Source: Nostoc sp. HK-01 (GTDB lineage: Bacteria > Cyanobacteriota > Cyanobacteriia > Cyanobacteriales > Nostocaceae). Taken from it: a stretch of 64,000 nucleotides of DNA. Numbering within the stretch: the first letter of the stretch is position 1; each line of letters starts with the position of its first letter. Positions 1-9,012 of this stretch are shown here, piece after piece. The notes below the pieces were generated by a model, which saw only the letters and a program-made list of their open reading frames with translations, was not told the DNA's origin and did no database searches. The position numbers were made by a program, and so were the translations under genes. The stretch is taken from the NCBI GenBank assembly GCA_003990705.1, contig AP018318.1, positions 434,001 to 498,000 on the forward strand. The letters run 5' to 3'.

Positions 1-3000
1 TTTCCCGTCAGGACTAAAATCCACCCAATTGACAGCATCTCGATGTCCTTTTAAGGTGTGCAGCAGTTTGCCATCTCGACTCCACAGCTTGACTGTTGCA
101 TCTTTACTAGCAGAAGCGATGATTTGTCCATCACCAGACCAAGCTACACCCAGTACTGTATCTCGATGTCCTGTTAATGTATGCAGTAGTTTGCCATCAC
201 GCTGCCAAATTTTGACTGTTTTATCTTTACTGGCTGAGGCAATGTTTTGTCCATCAGGCGACCAAGCTACACCCCAAACTTGACCTTGATGGCCTTGTAA
301 GGTGCGTAAAAGTTCCCCTTTGCTATTCAAGATTTTGACAGTGGAATCACGACTAGCTGCGGCGATATTGCGGCTATCAGGGCTAAAACTGATACTTGTA
401 ATCCAGTCTGCTTGGTCATTTTTGGGGTTACGTAGCAGCACATTATCCCAGTGCCACAGTTTTACAGTTTTGTCACGACCAGCGGAAATTAAAGTTCCGC
501 TGTCAGAACTAAATCTCACACTATTGACCCAATTGTTATGTCCTCTGAGAGTCCCTAATAGTAAACCTTGCGGACTCCATAGCTTAACGGTTTCATCAAT
601 ACTGGCTGAAGCAATTGTATGATTATCGGGACTGAAACTGACACTGGTGATTCCGGCAGTATGTCCAGAGAAAGTTTTGATGAGTTTACCTTGGATATTC
701 CACAGTTTGATTGTTTGGTCTAAACTGCCAGAAACAATAATTTGGCCATCACCAGACCAAGCTAGGCTTTTAACCGCATCATCATGAGCTTGCCAGCTTT
801 TGAGTAATTCACCTTCTCTGTTCCACAGCTTGATAGTTTTATCAGCACTAGCAGAGGCAATAGTTTGACTGTCTGGCGACCATGCTACATCTAATACTGA
901 ACTTTGATGTCCAGTTAAGGTGCGGAGTAATTTGCCGTCACGACTCCACAATTTCACGGTGTTGTCGGTACTAGCTGAGGCAATAATTTGCCCATCAGGA
1001 CTAAAACTTACACTATTAACTACAGCTGTATGACCTTGGAGCGTTTTGAGTGGTTTACCTTCCCGACTCCATAATCTAACGGTCATATCTTGACTACCAG
1101 AGGCAATAATTTGCCCATCGGGACTAAAACTTACACTATTGACTATATCTTGATGTCCCCAAAGGGTTTTGAGCAAAGTACCATCGGCACGCCAGAGTTT
1201 AATGCTATTATCGGCGCTACCGGTGACAATTAAAGCGTTATCGCCACTAAATACAGCACTATTCACCCCACCTGTGTGACTCTCTAATCTGTTAGACTCC
1301 CTCTCTCCCGAAACTGCTTGATACAGTGCCGTCTGCACCTGCTGTCTAGTTGAAGAATCTACCCACAAAGCTTGTTGTAATTTTCTCCCAGCTTTTATTC
1401 CTTCTTTTAAAGCATCGATACCTTTTTGGGAAGCAAACAAAGCTTCACTAGAAACACTCAGGGTTTTAATTTCGCTATCTAAAACTGTGATGATGGAAAT
1501 TGATAAACCAAAGATAGCTAAAAATGCTACAGATAAAGCAACTTTCAAAGAACGATTTAATCGCGTTTCGTTAATTCGTTGTTTTTCTTTAGCTTCTGCT
1601 AGTTGTGCTGTTAATTCTTTTTCTTTCAGCACCGACCGTAATTGTTCAATTTCTAACTGACTTAATTCTTCCCGCTTGCGTAATTCTCGCAGTTCTGTGA
1701 CTAAATCTAAACTTTGCTGTGGTTGAGCATCTGGGAGTCTAACTTGTTGCTTTTTTTGGCGAAGTTCGATTTTGAGTCGCTCAATTTCCGATTCACTTTG
1801 GTCAACTTTGCGGCGTAACTGATCAAGTTTGACTTGTAAACTAGATTCTTGTTCTTGCAAGTAGCGAATCAAATCTACTAAGTAATCATGAATTAATTGA
1901 TAGCGCTCTGGCACATCAGGAAATAAAACTACTAACCCAGAACTGACTAAAATATTTAACACTAACTCTAACTTACTAGCATCTTCTAATTCAGCAATTT
2001 CTGTGGCTAATTCTGCACGAGTTTTAAAAGGTCTTTGATTAGTTTCATCGGTGAGTAAATATAAAACTAGTAAAGCGATTCGTTCATTTTCTGGGCCGCA
2101 ATCTTTGATTAATTCTTTAATATAACGCTCAATTAGTTTATTAGGTCGATATGGTTGATATTGCGATAAAGTATTAATTCTCTCATCTTGGAGTTGTGCG
2201 CCGACAACTTGCAACTCAATTGGTCTAACTTCGCCCAGATCTGCTGATAAATCTTCTACCAAAGCCTCAATTAATGCAGGTTCTAAATTCATCTGCGATC
2301 GCTCGGTTAATTTTTGAATAATGACTTTGGCATATTCAGGGGAGAAATTATTTAATTGATAACGAATATTTTTATCGAGGATATTATAATCAATTGCTTC
2401 TAATGCCGAGAGATTTTTAAATTCTAACAACCGATATAAATAATCTTCTCTGAGGGAAAAGATAATTTTAACGAAGGAAATATTCAAGCAATCTCGCAAA
2501 AATCTATCAAATTCTTGTCTTTGAGCTAATTGAATACAAGTAAAGAAAAATTCTTCAAATTGGTCAAAAATTAACACTGTAATGAAATGATTATTCGCAT
2601 TTGCGGTTAATTTTGCCAAAATATCGGCGGTAGTTGTGGGGATGTTGAGGTTAGATGCGGCTATTTCTAAGACTTCTTCGCCGTTAACTTGAGACATCGC
2701 CGTAGTTAAAGCTTTCCCAAATTCTCGTACCCAATCTGTGTAAACTTGGATGACGACAGGTACGGCAATTTGATCGCCTACTGTACGATTTTGTAATGCT
2801 GGTACTAGTCCAGCGCTAACGGTGGAACTTTTACCGACACCTGACTGACCGTGAATCACCATCAGCTTTTGGTCAGCGCGGCTAATTTTGCCAATTAAGT
2901 TATTAATATCGCCTTCTCGCCCGGAAGCCGCAATTTCTAAGGCGACGCTACTAGTACCAGAGGGTGACATTAAAGCGGGGTTAGTTGCTTGTCTTTGGGG

Positions 3001-4557
3001 TTGCAAACGTCCCGCCCCAATAAAAGCGCGGAAGCCGTATTGCTGCTCAACAGAACGCCGTTTTTGTCTGATAGTATAAGCTTCTAAATAGCGCCCAGCG
3101 GCAAAATAAAGCGATCGCAGCGTCCGTAATAAGCGAATATAACGATGGGCATTATATTGATGGGCGCTATTTTCTAACGCGTTGGGTAGTTCTTGCGCCG
3201 CTTTATCTAAATATTCATTGGCAATTTTATCATCGCCTAAACTTTGTTGGGCTTCGGCTAAAACTAAATAATAAATTTGCGCCAACAATAAGGGAAATAA
3301 ATATTGATGAGAAGCGCCATGTCTTTGAGCTTCTCCTAATTTCAATAAAGATACATGAGCTAAAATACTCGCCTGCATCCACCGCGACTGCTGCAAAGCC
3401 ACTTGCGCCAAAAACCCATAATCACAAGCAAGTTGAATTTGACTCCCATAAATTTGATGCAGTTCTAAAGATTTTTGCGCTACAGTTTGTAACTCTGACC
3501 ACTCTTGCAAATGTTCCAAAACTTCAGCCAGTTGGCTAATAAATTCGGCTACTATATCTGGTCGTTGTGCTAACTGCAAAACATTGCATGATTGCTGTAA
3601 ATAAGATTTAGATTCATCCCAACAGCGGCGGTTTTCAATTTGATTTTGTTCGGCGAGGCGAGAATAACATAATCCTAAATAATAAAGTAATACTCCTTGA
3701 CGCACTAAAGGCGAAGTATGATTACTGAGAATATCTAATTCTGTATTCCAGGTATTGGGAATGCTTTGGTTAAAATTATCTGACTCATTTTCTAATGCTA
3801 ATTGTTGCCAAATTCTTAAGCTTTGCTGAAAATGAGTTAAGGCTCGCTGAATGCGATCGCCAACATAATTATCTAACCCAAAAACAAATTCTAAACTGGC
3901 GTATAGTTGCGGTTCTAAGGTAATTCCCCGATGGCGCAATTCCTGAATGGCAAAGTGGAGTTCATCGTTATGTTCCCAGACTTGCTCTAAAGTAGAATAT
4001 TGTTCTGTACCTTGGCTATCTTGATGCTGTGTAGGTAAAACTGTAGCAAATAGCGAATCTGTTTCTTGGCGCAAAAAATCTTGTAATTGAGTTGTCGTCA
4101 TTTCAAAACGAATTGGTGTCGCCGCCCAACTCGCAAAATCTGGCGCTAACCGCACTACTTTTTGCAATACTTGATCATTCACCCAAAAAATCATCGGGAA
4201 TGAATGACGTTTAGGAAATTCATCGCGGATTTGATTAATCGAACTCAGTAAATCATCAATCCGTTCTACTGACTCTAAACCCAAGATATTTAATGCAGCT
4301 GGTTGCTGTTCATCAATACGCAGTTGAACATGAATGGTGCTGTAAAGACTTCTCACATTGTGGGGTAAAACGAGTTGTTTGATAGAACCTGGAGAAGTCG
4401 CTTCTAATTGTTGCAGTATTTGTGCTTGCAAGACGCGATAGTTGCAACACACCAAAACTACCGAGAATTGTCCCCGTGACAGAGAAATTGCTCTGCTTAA
4501 ACTCCGCAACGCCCGCTGGTTAGCAGATTTTATGTCCGCTTGTGTGTGTTCAACCAT
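1..4557 (-). CDS. nSTAND ATPase with WD40 beta-propeller, C-terminus off the window
   Basis: The frame is open for 1519 codons from an ATG at 4557 to the window edge, so the C-terminus is missing. In order I see: an N-terminal domain of about 150 residues with no P-loop; helical TPR-like repeats (about 200-520); an nSTAND/NACHT-type ATPase with Walker A GQSGVGKSS near residue 570 and a Walker B-like strand VLIFDQFEEF near 660; a coiled coil (about 900-990); one hydrophobic segment near 1000-1025; then ten complete WD40 repeats and part of an eleventh, with recurring SPDGQIIASAS and VKLW motifs. STAND proteins are known as ligand-triggered oligomerising switches, with the propeller as sensor. 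The start overlaps the upstream ATPase gene by 28 bp, which suggests translational coupling. I see no nuclease, TIR or protease effector in the visible part. Role in defence or signalling is inferred. Confidence 0.9.
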   Translation of the reverse strand, partial: MVEHTQADIKSANQRALRSLSRAISLSRGQFSVVLVCCNYRVLQAQILQQLEATSPGSIKQLVLPHNVRSLYSTIHVQLRIDEQQPAALNILGLESVERIDDLLSSINQIRDEFPKRHSFPMIFWVNDQVLQKVVRLAPDFASWAATPIRFEMTTTQLQDFLRQETDSLFATVLPTQHQDSQGTEQYSTLEQVWEHNDELHFAIQELRHRGITLEPQLYASLEFVFGLDNYVGDRIQRALTHFQQSLRIWQQLALENESDNFNQSIPNTWNTELDILSNHTSPLVRQGVLLYYLGLCYSRLAEQNQIENRRCWDESKSYLQQSCNVLQLAQRPDIVAEFISQLAEVLEHLQEWSELQTVAQKSLELHQIYGSQIQLACDYGFLAQVALQQSRWMQASILAHVSLLKLGEAQRHGASHQYLFPLLLAQIYYLVLAEAQQSLGDDKIANEYLDKAAQELPNALENSAHQYNAHRYIRLLRTLRSLYFAAGRYLEAYTIRQKRRSVEQQYGFRAFIGAGRLQPQRQATNPALMSPSGTSSVALEIAASGREGDINNLIGKISRADQKLMVIHGQSGVGKSSTVSAGLVPALQNRTVGDQIAVPVVIQVYTDWVREFGKALTTAMSQVNGEEVLEIAASNLNIPTTTADILAKLTANANNHFITVLIFDQFEEFFFTCIQLAQRQEFDRFLRDCLNISFVKIIFSLREDYLYRLLEFKNLSALEAIDYNILDKNIRYQLNNFSPEYAKVIIQKLTERSQMNLEPALIEALVEDLSADLGEVRPIELQVVGAQLQDERINTLSQYQPYRPNKLIERYIKELIKDCGPENERIALLVLYLLTDETNQRPFKTRAELATEIAELEDASKLELVLNILVSSGLVVLFPDVPERYQLIHDYLVDLIRYLQEQESSLQVKLDQLRRKVDQSESEIERLKIELRQKKQQVRLPDAQPQQSLDLVTELRELRKREELSQLEIEQLRSVLKEKELTAQLAEAKEKQRINETRLNRSLKVALSVAFLAIFGLSISIITVLDSEIKTLSVSSEALFASQKGIDALKEGIKAGRKLQQALWVDSSTRQQVQTALYQAVSGERESNRLESHTGGVNSAVFSGDNALIVTGSADNSIKLWRADGTLLKTLWGHQDIVNSVSFSPDGQIIASGSQDMTVRLWSREGKPLKTLQGHTAVVNSVSFSPDGQIIASASTDNTVKLWSRDGKLLRTLTGHQSSVLDVAWSPDSQTIASASADKTIKLWNREGELLKSWQAHDDAVKSLAWSGDGQIIVSGSLDQTIKLWNIQGKLIKTFSGHTAGITSVSFSPDNHTIASASIDETVKLWSPQGLLLGTLRGHNNWVNSVRFSSDSGTLISAGRDKTVKLWHWDNVLLRNPKNDQADWITSISFSPDSRNIAAASRDSTVKILNSKGELLRTLQGHQGQVWGVAWSPDGQNIASASKDKTVKIWQRDGKLLHTLTGHRDTVLGVAWSGDGQIIASASKDATVKLWSRDGKLLHTLKGHRDAVNWVDFSPDGK

Positions 4558-5864
4558 GTTGTAAATTTTTGCGTCTCTGCTATGACTGGGTTGACAGCAA
4601 ACCAAGCACCTCGATGATCCCGATATTCAAAGACAAACAAGCTACGTAACAGGGTGTGATAGGCGATATCACCACCGACTCGTTGCTGTTCTACCACCTG
4701 AAAAATGAGTTCCCATTCATGGGAGTCGATGGCGTGAGCGCGATAGTCTCTTTGACGTTGAATTACTAGTTCTACGCAGTCGCGCTCAAATGGTGGATCT
4801 TGTTCTCTTAAACAATCAAATAACAGCCCTAGTAAATCCCGTACATGACCACCGCTAATTAAGCACAATCGATCTAAAGTTTCCAGGTTATCAAATACCT
4901 CTGTAGTTAAGCCTAACCGATCGCTCGGTTCGATGTCAGGGAAGGCTCTCGCTAACACCATTTGTCGCATCAATCCTAACCCTTGGTTAAATATTTCCCC
5001 AGAACGCAATCGTACAGGTATCATGGGTAAAACTTTCGGCGCGACACCACCACCTAAACGATGCTGAAGTTCGGCGCTATCGTTAGAGAAAATTAAAGAT
5101 AAGGGAATTGTGTAAACTAAATGACAGGCGAGTTTACGTAATTGCTCACCACGTTCAATAAATAAATATTCTGGCAGCGATCGCCCTGATGGTAAAGAAC
5201 GAATCGCTACCCGATCTAAATTATCAACAATCACTACTAGACCTTTTTTACCTTGATTTTTCAGTTCATTATTGGCGCGTTCTAGGAGTTCTTTATTGAT
5301 GGACTGCAAAATATTTTGGGTACGCGGTTCGAGATAGTCTCTTAACCGTCGCCGCAGTTGGGGACTTTCTTTAGTTTTGGCGGTGATTTTGGCTATCCCC
5401 ACAGATAATTCGGCTTCTACACCCAAGTCAATGGGTGTTTGGAGAAAATCAACAACTTCTGTAAATAATTTTGTGAAGTAACTCGGCTTGAGTCGGATTT
5501 TTCTAGCTTCGAGACTTTCGCTTACTTGTCCCGCGATCGCCAATAAAATATCTGTTATATCTACATCTGCCATTTCTAAGACATGGGTAGACTCAAAATA
5601 AACCACATGAAATTTTTGGTCTTCTAACTCAGCTTTCAAGCGCAATAATTCTGTCGATTTTCCACAACCTAGATGTCCGGTAAACAACTGACAAGTGGGA
5701 ATATCGGGTGAAATTCGCGTAATTGTTCGCAGCAATGCCTCAATAATTTTGCCACCCCGCACCGCCGCAAAATCGATATAATAGCGGCGATCGCTTGCAT
5801 CTCCCATCATGAGAGGGCGACTAGGATTGCAAGCCTGATAAAATCTTTCTAAATCTAAAGGCAT
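4530..5864 (-). CDS. P-loop ATPase, partner of the nSTAND/WD40 protein
   Basis: A 444-residue protein. Walker A GHLGCGKST lies at 63-71 and Walker B is VVIVDNLD with D214, placing it among AAA/KAP-like P-loop ATPases. A winged-helix-like C-terminal part is possible, but I cannot assign it. No membrane segment or signal peptide is visible. Its 3' end overlaps the start of the downstream WD40 gene by 28 bp in another frame, so the two are almost certainly co-translated and probably act together. Substrate and trigger are unknown. Other readings are a regulatory ATPase or part of a defence module. The family call is firm and the function is not. Confidence 0.85.
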   Translation of the reverse strand: MPLDLERFYQACNPSRPLMMGDASDRRYYIDFAAVRGGKIIEALLRTITRISPDIPTCQLFTGHLGCGKSTELLRLKAELEDQKFHVVYFESTHVLEMADVDITDILLAIAGQVSESLEARKIRLKPSYFTKLFTEVVDFLQTPIDLGVEAELSVGIAKITAKTKESPQLRRRLRDYLEPRTQNILQSINKELLERANNELKNQGKKGLVVIVDNLDRVAIRSLPSGRSLPEYLFIERGEQLRKLACHLVYTIPLSLIFSNDSAELQHRLGGGVAPKVLPMIPVRLRSGEIFNQGLGLMRQMVLARAFPDIEPSDRLGLTTEVFDNLETLDRLCLISGGHVRDLLGLLFDCLREQDPPFERDCVELVIQRQRDYRAHAIDSHEWELIFQVVEQQRVGGDIAYHTLLRSLFVFEYRDHRGAWFAVNPVIAETQKFTTWLNTHKRT

Positions 5865-6229
5865 AATTAATCTTATTTACTTTGTAAACAATCAGGGATA
5901 GTGCCACCTGCTCAATAAATATATTTATTTTGATTAATTTAGGTATTTATACAATAAAAATTACTGAGGATTCCGACTGGAATTAGAATTTTTGAAGTTA
6001 ATTTATATTTATTTTTTTATATCACATAGTAGCAGGCAATTGAGGGCAATCACACAAATTCCATCCGCGTTTATCTGCGTGCATCTGCGGTTAATTATTT
6101 TTTCCTGTACTTCGCTGAGTCGATAACCGCTATATATTTTTTCTCAAATAAAAATAGATCCCCGACTTCTTCAAGAAGTCAGGGATCTGGTTTTTCATCA
6201 ACAGTTGGATAAAACCAATACTGTAAACA
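5865..6229. other. intergenic spacer
   Basis: AT-rich, with no coding signal. It holds the hairpin at 6156-6188 and a short segment near 6060-6095 that looks like a dispersed cyanobacterial repeat (ccgcgtttatctgcg). The promoter of the ATPase/WD40 pair should lie just upstream of 5864, but I could not pick it out. Confidence 0.5.
6156..6188 (-). terminator. hairpin terminator of the TPR gene
   Basis: The 16-nt arms AGATCCCCGACTTCTT and AAGAAGTCAGGGATCT pair around a single C, with one mismatch. Read on the minus strand the stem is followed by a T-rich run, and it lies about 40 bp after the TPR stop codon. The same sequence is also a widespread dispersed repeat in cyanobacterial genomes, so its position could be coincidental. 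Confidence 0.6.
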
Positions 6230-7369
6230 TCAATTACGCTTTTTCTGTAACTTTGTTAATCTATCTTTCAACACAAGTTCGCGTTTGTTATCTTGTAGAG
6301 TGTTGGCGATCGCAATTGCTCTTTCGTAAAAATTCTTAGCAGTAGAATAATTACCTAAATGCTCATAGAACTCAGCATAAGATTCAAAAGTTTTCAATTG
6401 TTCTGGTAAATTTTCTAATTCTTGCGCGATCACTAAACGCTCTTGGAGTAATTCAAAAGCGCGTTCATTTCGTCCGACGGAAGTGTGCGCCTTAACTAAA
6501 CCATCAATAGCGCGTAATTGAATAGTGCGATCGCCATTAATTCTCGCCAACCGCATTGCTAACCCATAAGTACCAATGGTATCTGGATAATTCCCCGCAG
6601 CCAGATAAGCATCACCTAAATTATTGAGTGTATTGGCTTCCCCAATCGGGTCATTTTTTTGACGACGATAAGTTAAAGCAGTCTCATAAAGTTTAATCGC
6701 CTGATTATAATCACCCAATCTCGCAGATACTAAACCTAAATTGCTCAAAGAAAGTCCTTGACCTTCGATATTGTTTACACCTTGAGCAATTGTTAATGCT
6801 TCTTGGACTGTGCGACCTGCGGCGGCTGTTTCACCTTCTTGAAGGAGAATCGCAGCGATATTATTTAGTGCGAAAATTTGCGCTTGAAAATCTTTGGTAT
6901 CCCGCGCGATCGCTAATCGGCGGCGTAAAGCGTCTTCCCCTTCTTTAAAACGATCCTGCTGAATATAAGCCTTAGCTAATAATTCATAAGTTAAACCTGT
7001 AGATCTAACGTCACCAATTGAATGATAAACATCTAAAGCTTGTAAGCAAGAATCAATAGTTTTTGCACCATTTCCAGAGCGATATTGCTGTTCACCAATT
7101 CGCAGCAAACTATCAGCTTCATCTCTGGAATATTGCCAATTAGAACTGCTTAACGGACGATGCAGTTGTTGGGTAATATCACTCGCCTTTGCAGCGATGG
7201 GACTTAATACAAAAGTAAAAAGTAAAAAGTAAAAAGTAAAAAACTGGGATTTATCCACCCGTCGCCCGGTAGTGATACCCTTCAGAAGCCAAAAACCATA
7301 GCTTCTAGAGTTAAAATCGTTCGCAGAATCCAAAACAGTATGCTTTGGGAATAAACGCCGTTGCTGCAT
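6230..7369 (-). CDS. TPR-repeat protein, probably exported
   Basis: A 379-residue protein. Residues about 80-375 are tandem tetratricopeptide repeats with typical ALNNIA, SNLGLVS and NNLGDAYLAAGNY motifs, so it is probably a protein-interaction scaffold. A hydrophobic segment at about 43-60 followed by an AKA-like cleavage site suggests a signal peptide. That segment is encoded by a heptamer tandem repeat (7211-7243), and the roughly 40 residues before it look unconserved. The true start may therefore lie within or after them, or the 5' end may have been remodelled by the repeat. It follows the sigma-like gene by 90 bp on the same strand and may be co-transcribed. Partner unknown. Confidence 0.75.
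   Translation of the reverse strand: MQQRRLFPKHTVLDSANDFNSRSYGFWLLKGITTGRRVDKSQFFTFYFLLFTFVLSPIAAKASDITQQLHRPLSSSNWQYSRDEADSLLRIGEQQYRSGNGAKTIDSCLQALDVYHSIGDVRSTGLTYELLAKAYIQQDRFKEGEDALRRRLAIARDTKDFQAQIFALNNIAAILLQEGETAAAGRTVQEALTIAQGVNNIEGQGLSLSNLGLVSARLGDYNQAIKLYETALTYRRQKNDPIGEANTLNNLGDAYLAAGNYPDTIGTYGLAMRLARINGDRTIQLRAIDGLVKAHTSVGRNERAFELLQERLVIAQELENLPEQLKTFESYAEFYEHLGNYSTAKNFYERAIAIANTLQDNKRELVLKDRLTKLQKKRN
7211..7243. repeat. heptamer tandem repeat (AAAAGTA)n inside the TPR gene
   Basis: Four perfect AAAAGTA units plus a partial one. Read on the minus strand it encodes the Phe/Leu-rich core of the putative signal peptide. This is the STRR type of repeat common in heterocystous cyanobacteria. 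Confidence 0.9.
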
Positions 7370-7459
7370 AAAACTTACCCGTGAAATTTCGGCTTAAAGT
7401 ATAAAGTTAAAGTAAAAGTTTTATTGTCTGCGGCATAATCACCTGTTCAATCAGCAATA

Positions 7460-8098
7460 TTACGTAGTTGATGCTTGAAGTAAATTCTCTCCCAAGTAGA
7501 TAGCGCGGATATCAGCAGGTAATTTGTCCTCTAGCATACGATAGCCTTCCTGGAGAAAATTGGCTACTTCGGCAGGGGCAATTCTTTCGCCTTCAGCTTG
7601 CAAATAAGCCGCTATTCTGGTTTCGCTCCAATGAAAAGTTTGTGCCATCAACACCATCAAACGCAATATCGCGGGTAGTTGGTCTAAGGCTTTTTCTACA
7701 TAGCACCATAAAGGCGGAGAAGTAGCTGGTAAAGAATAATGAATGGCTTCCGTTGGCGGAAGTTCAATCTCGTTAATACAAAAAGCTGTGATGTTAATTA
7801 GCCAATTTTGTAAAGTTAAGCCCTCTTGTCCTGGCTGAGGGTTGTCTAAATCCAATCCGCCAAGTTCGTAATAAATATGTCGCCAAGTCAAAGCAAACAG
7901 ATAATCTGCCTGGACAGGCGATCGCGCTGAATGTTGAATTAAGGTATAAACGATGGGGCTATAACGGCAAAAAATTACCGTAAAGTACTTGCCAGCCTCT
8001 GGATAGCGCTGAAATAAACTCAGCAGTTCCTGGTCATTGTGATGAAACAGCGACTTAACTAGCGGGTGATTAGTTTCGGGAAAATGAGGAATTTGCAT
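7460..8098 (-). CDS. sigma-70-like protein (region 2/4 resemblance)
   Basis: A 212-residue protein with no signal peptide or membrane segment. The arrangement resembles a divergent sigma factor: residues about 20-90 look like a helical region 2 (FHHNDQELLSLFQRYPEAG, YFTVIFCRYSP), and about 140-205 like a region 4 helix-turn-helix (LPAILRLMVLMAQTFHWSETRIAAYL). The conserved region 2.3/2.4 aromatic cluster is weak, so promoter recognition is uncertain. An anti-sigma or regulatory relative is also possible. It lies upstream of the TPR gene on the same strand. Confidence 0.55.
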   Translation of the reverse strand: MQIPHFPETNHPLVKSLFHHNDQELLSLFQRYPEAGKYFTVIFCRYSPIVYTLIQHSARSPVQADYLFALTWRHIYYELGGLDLDNPQPGQEGLTLQNWLINITAFCINEIELPPTEAIHYSLPATSPPLWCYVEKALDQLPAILRLMVLMAQTFHWSETRIAAYLQAEGERIAPAEVANFLQEGYRMLEDKLPADIRAIYLGENLLQASTT

Positions 8099-8158
8099 AA
8101 GCCTTTTAGCTAAGAGTTGTTAAGATAATATTTATAACAACAGCCCCAGAGTGCAACC

Positions 8159-8203
8159 CGTAAAATTCTGCTCGTAAAATTTTGCCCATAAAATTTTATT
8201 CAG
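8159..8203. repeat. 14-bp tandem repeats upstream of the sigma-like gene
   Basis: Three imperfect copies of CGTAAAATTYTGCY lie head to tail in the spacer between the divergent genes at 8098 and 8323. They could be regulatory or slippage-derived. Confidence 0.6.
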
Positions 8204-8322
8204 GGTCAGTTTGCTGTCGAAGCTCAGACTACTTTAGTATTGATACACTAGAAACAAAGACTTAATCTTAGTCTTTATCAATAAAAATAAAAGCGGCTCC
8301 CTTATACAATCTTTATTTGTTC

Positions 8323-8919
8323 ATGGTTATAGCAGCTAATGTAATGCAGTTTTTCCTTGCCCCGTTGACTTTAGGCTCATTTTTACCATCCCTACCTTTG
8401 GATAGTTTGTTTTCTACCCAAGGCATTATGGTGATGCTGCTTGCAGCTTATGCTGGCGCTATGTGGATGTTCCTCACCAGTGCGCCCAAAGTCCACACCG
8501 TTATGGTGTCAGATTTGGAAATTGCGCGACAGTTGTATGAAGGGCTGCTAGATTTGCCAGCCGCTGAAGTGCCTCTGCACTACTACTACAACTATGAACA
8601 AACCATTGGCACAACTGCTATTGATCCGTTGTATATGTCCACAAGTCCCAGTTGGTCTAGCAAAACAATGAATAATGCCAACGAAGGACTTTGGTATCAG
8701 CTGAAAAAAAATACTCAGCTTCATGTGATTACCGGAGCTAGTTTAGGCAGCAAAAATCAGCAGCGTCATGTTTGTTTTGACCGCGAATGCCTAGAAATGA
8801 TTTTATTACGGGTAGAAACCCGTGGTTTAAAATTCAAAATTCGCAACCAAAAGCCTTTAAATTTCTTAGTTAAAGACTATGAAGGAAGGGTTATTGAATT
8901 GGCGGAGGTAGCTAATTAG
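8323..8919 (+). CDS. membrane-anchored VOC (glyoxalase)-like protein
   Basis: About 198 residues. I start at the ATG at 8323; a TTG two codons earlier is possible. The N-terminal 60 residues hold one or two hydrophobic segments (MQFFLAPLTLGSF and GIMVMLLAAYAGAMWMFL). The rest looks like one VOC/glyoxalase-bleomycin resistance module: VHTVMVSDLEIARQLYEGLL, ending in FLVKDYEGRVIELAE. Metal ligands are not obvious, so enzymatic activity is uncertain. It is transcribed divergently from the sigma-like gene and followed by a strong terminator. Specific role unknown. Confidence 0.65.
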   Translation: MVIAANVMQFFLAPLTLGSFLPSLPLDSLFSTQGIMVMLLAAYAGAMWMFLTSAPKVHTVMVSDLEIARQLYEGLLDLPAAEVPLHYYYNYEQTIGTTAIDPLYMSTSPSWSSKTMNNANEGLWYQLKKNTQLHVITGASLGSKNQQRHVCFDRECLEMILLRVETRGLKFKIRNQKPLNFLVKDYEGRVIELAEVAN

Positions 8920-8946
8920 TCAAGCCACTGAAAAGCTTAAAAAAAA

Positions 8947-8977
8947 TGTAGAGAGGTAGCATTGCTACCTCTCTACA
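8947..8977 (+). terminator. strong intrinsic hairpin between convergent genes
   Basis: TGTAGAGAGGTAGCA and its perfect reverse complement flank one T, giving a 15-bp stem. A-rich sequence precedes it and ATAGTTTT follows, so it can serve the VOC gene and the convergent S4 gene in both directions. Confidence 0.8.
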
Positions 8978-9012
8978 ATAGTTTTGGGTAAGTTTAAAAA
9001 TCATTATTTGGG

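Noticed and set aside
29-622. Plus-strand ORFs opposite the WD40 repeats
   Set aside because: They are shadows of the periodic WD40 coding sequence on the other strand.
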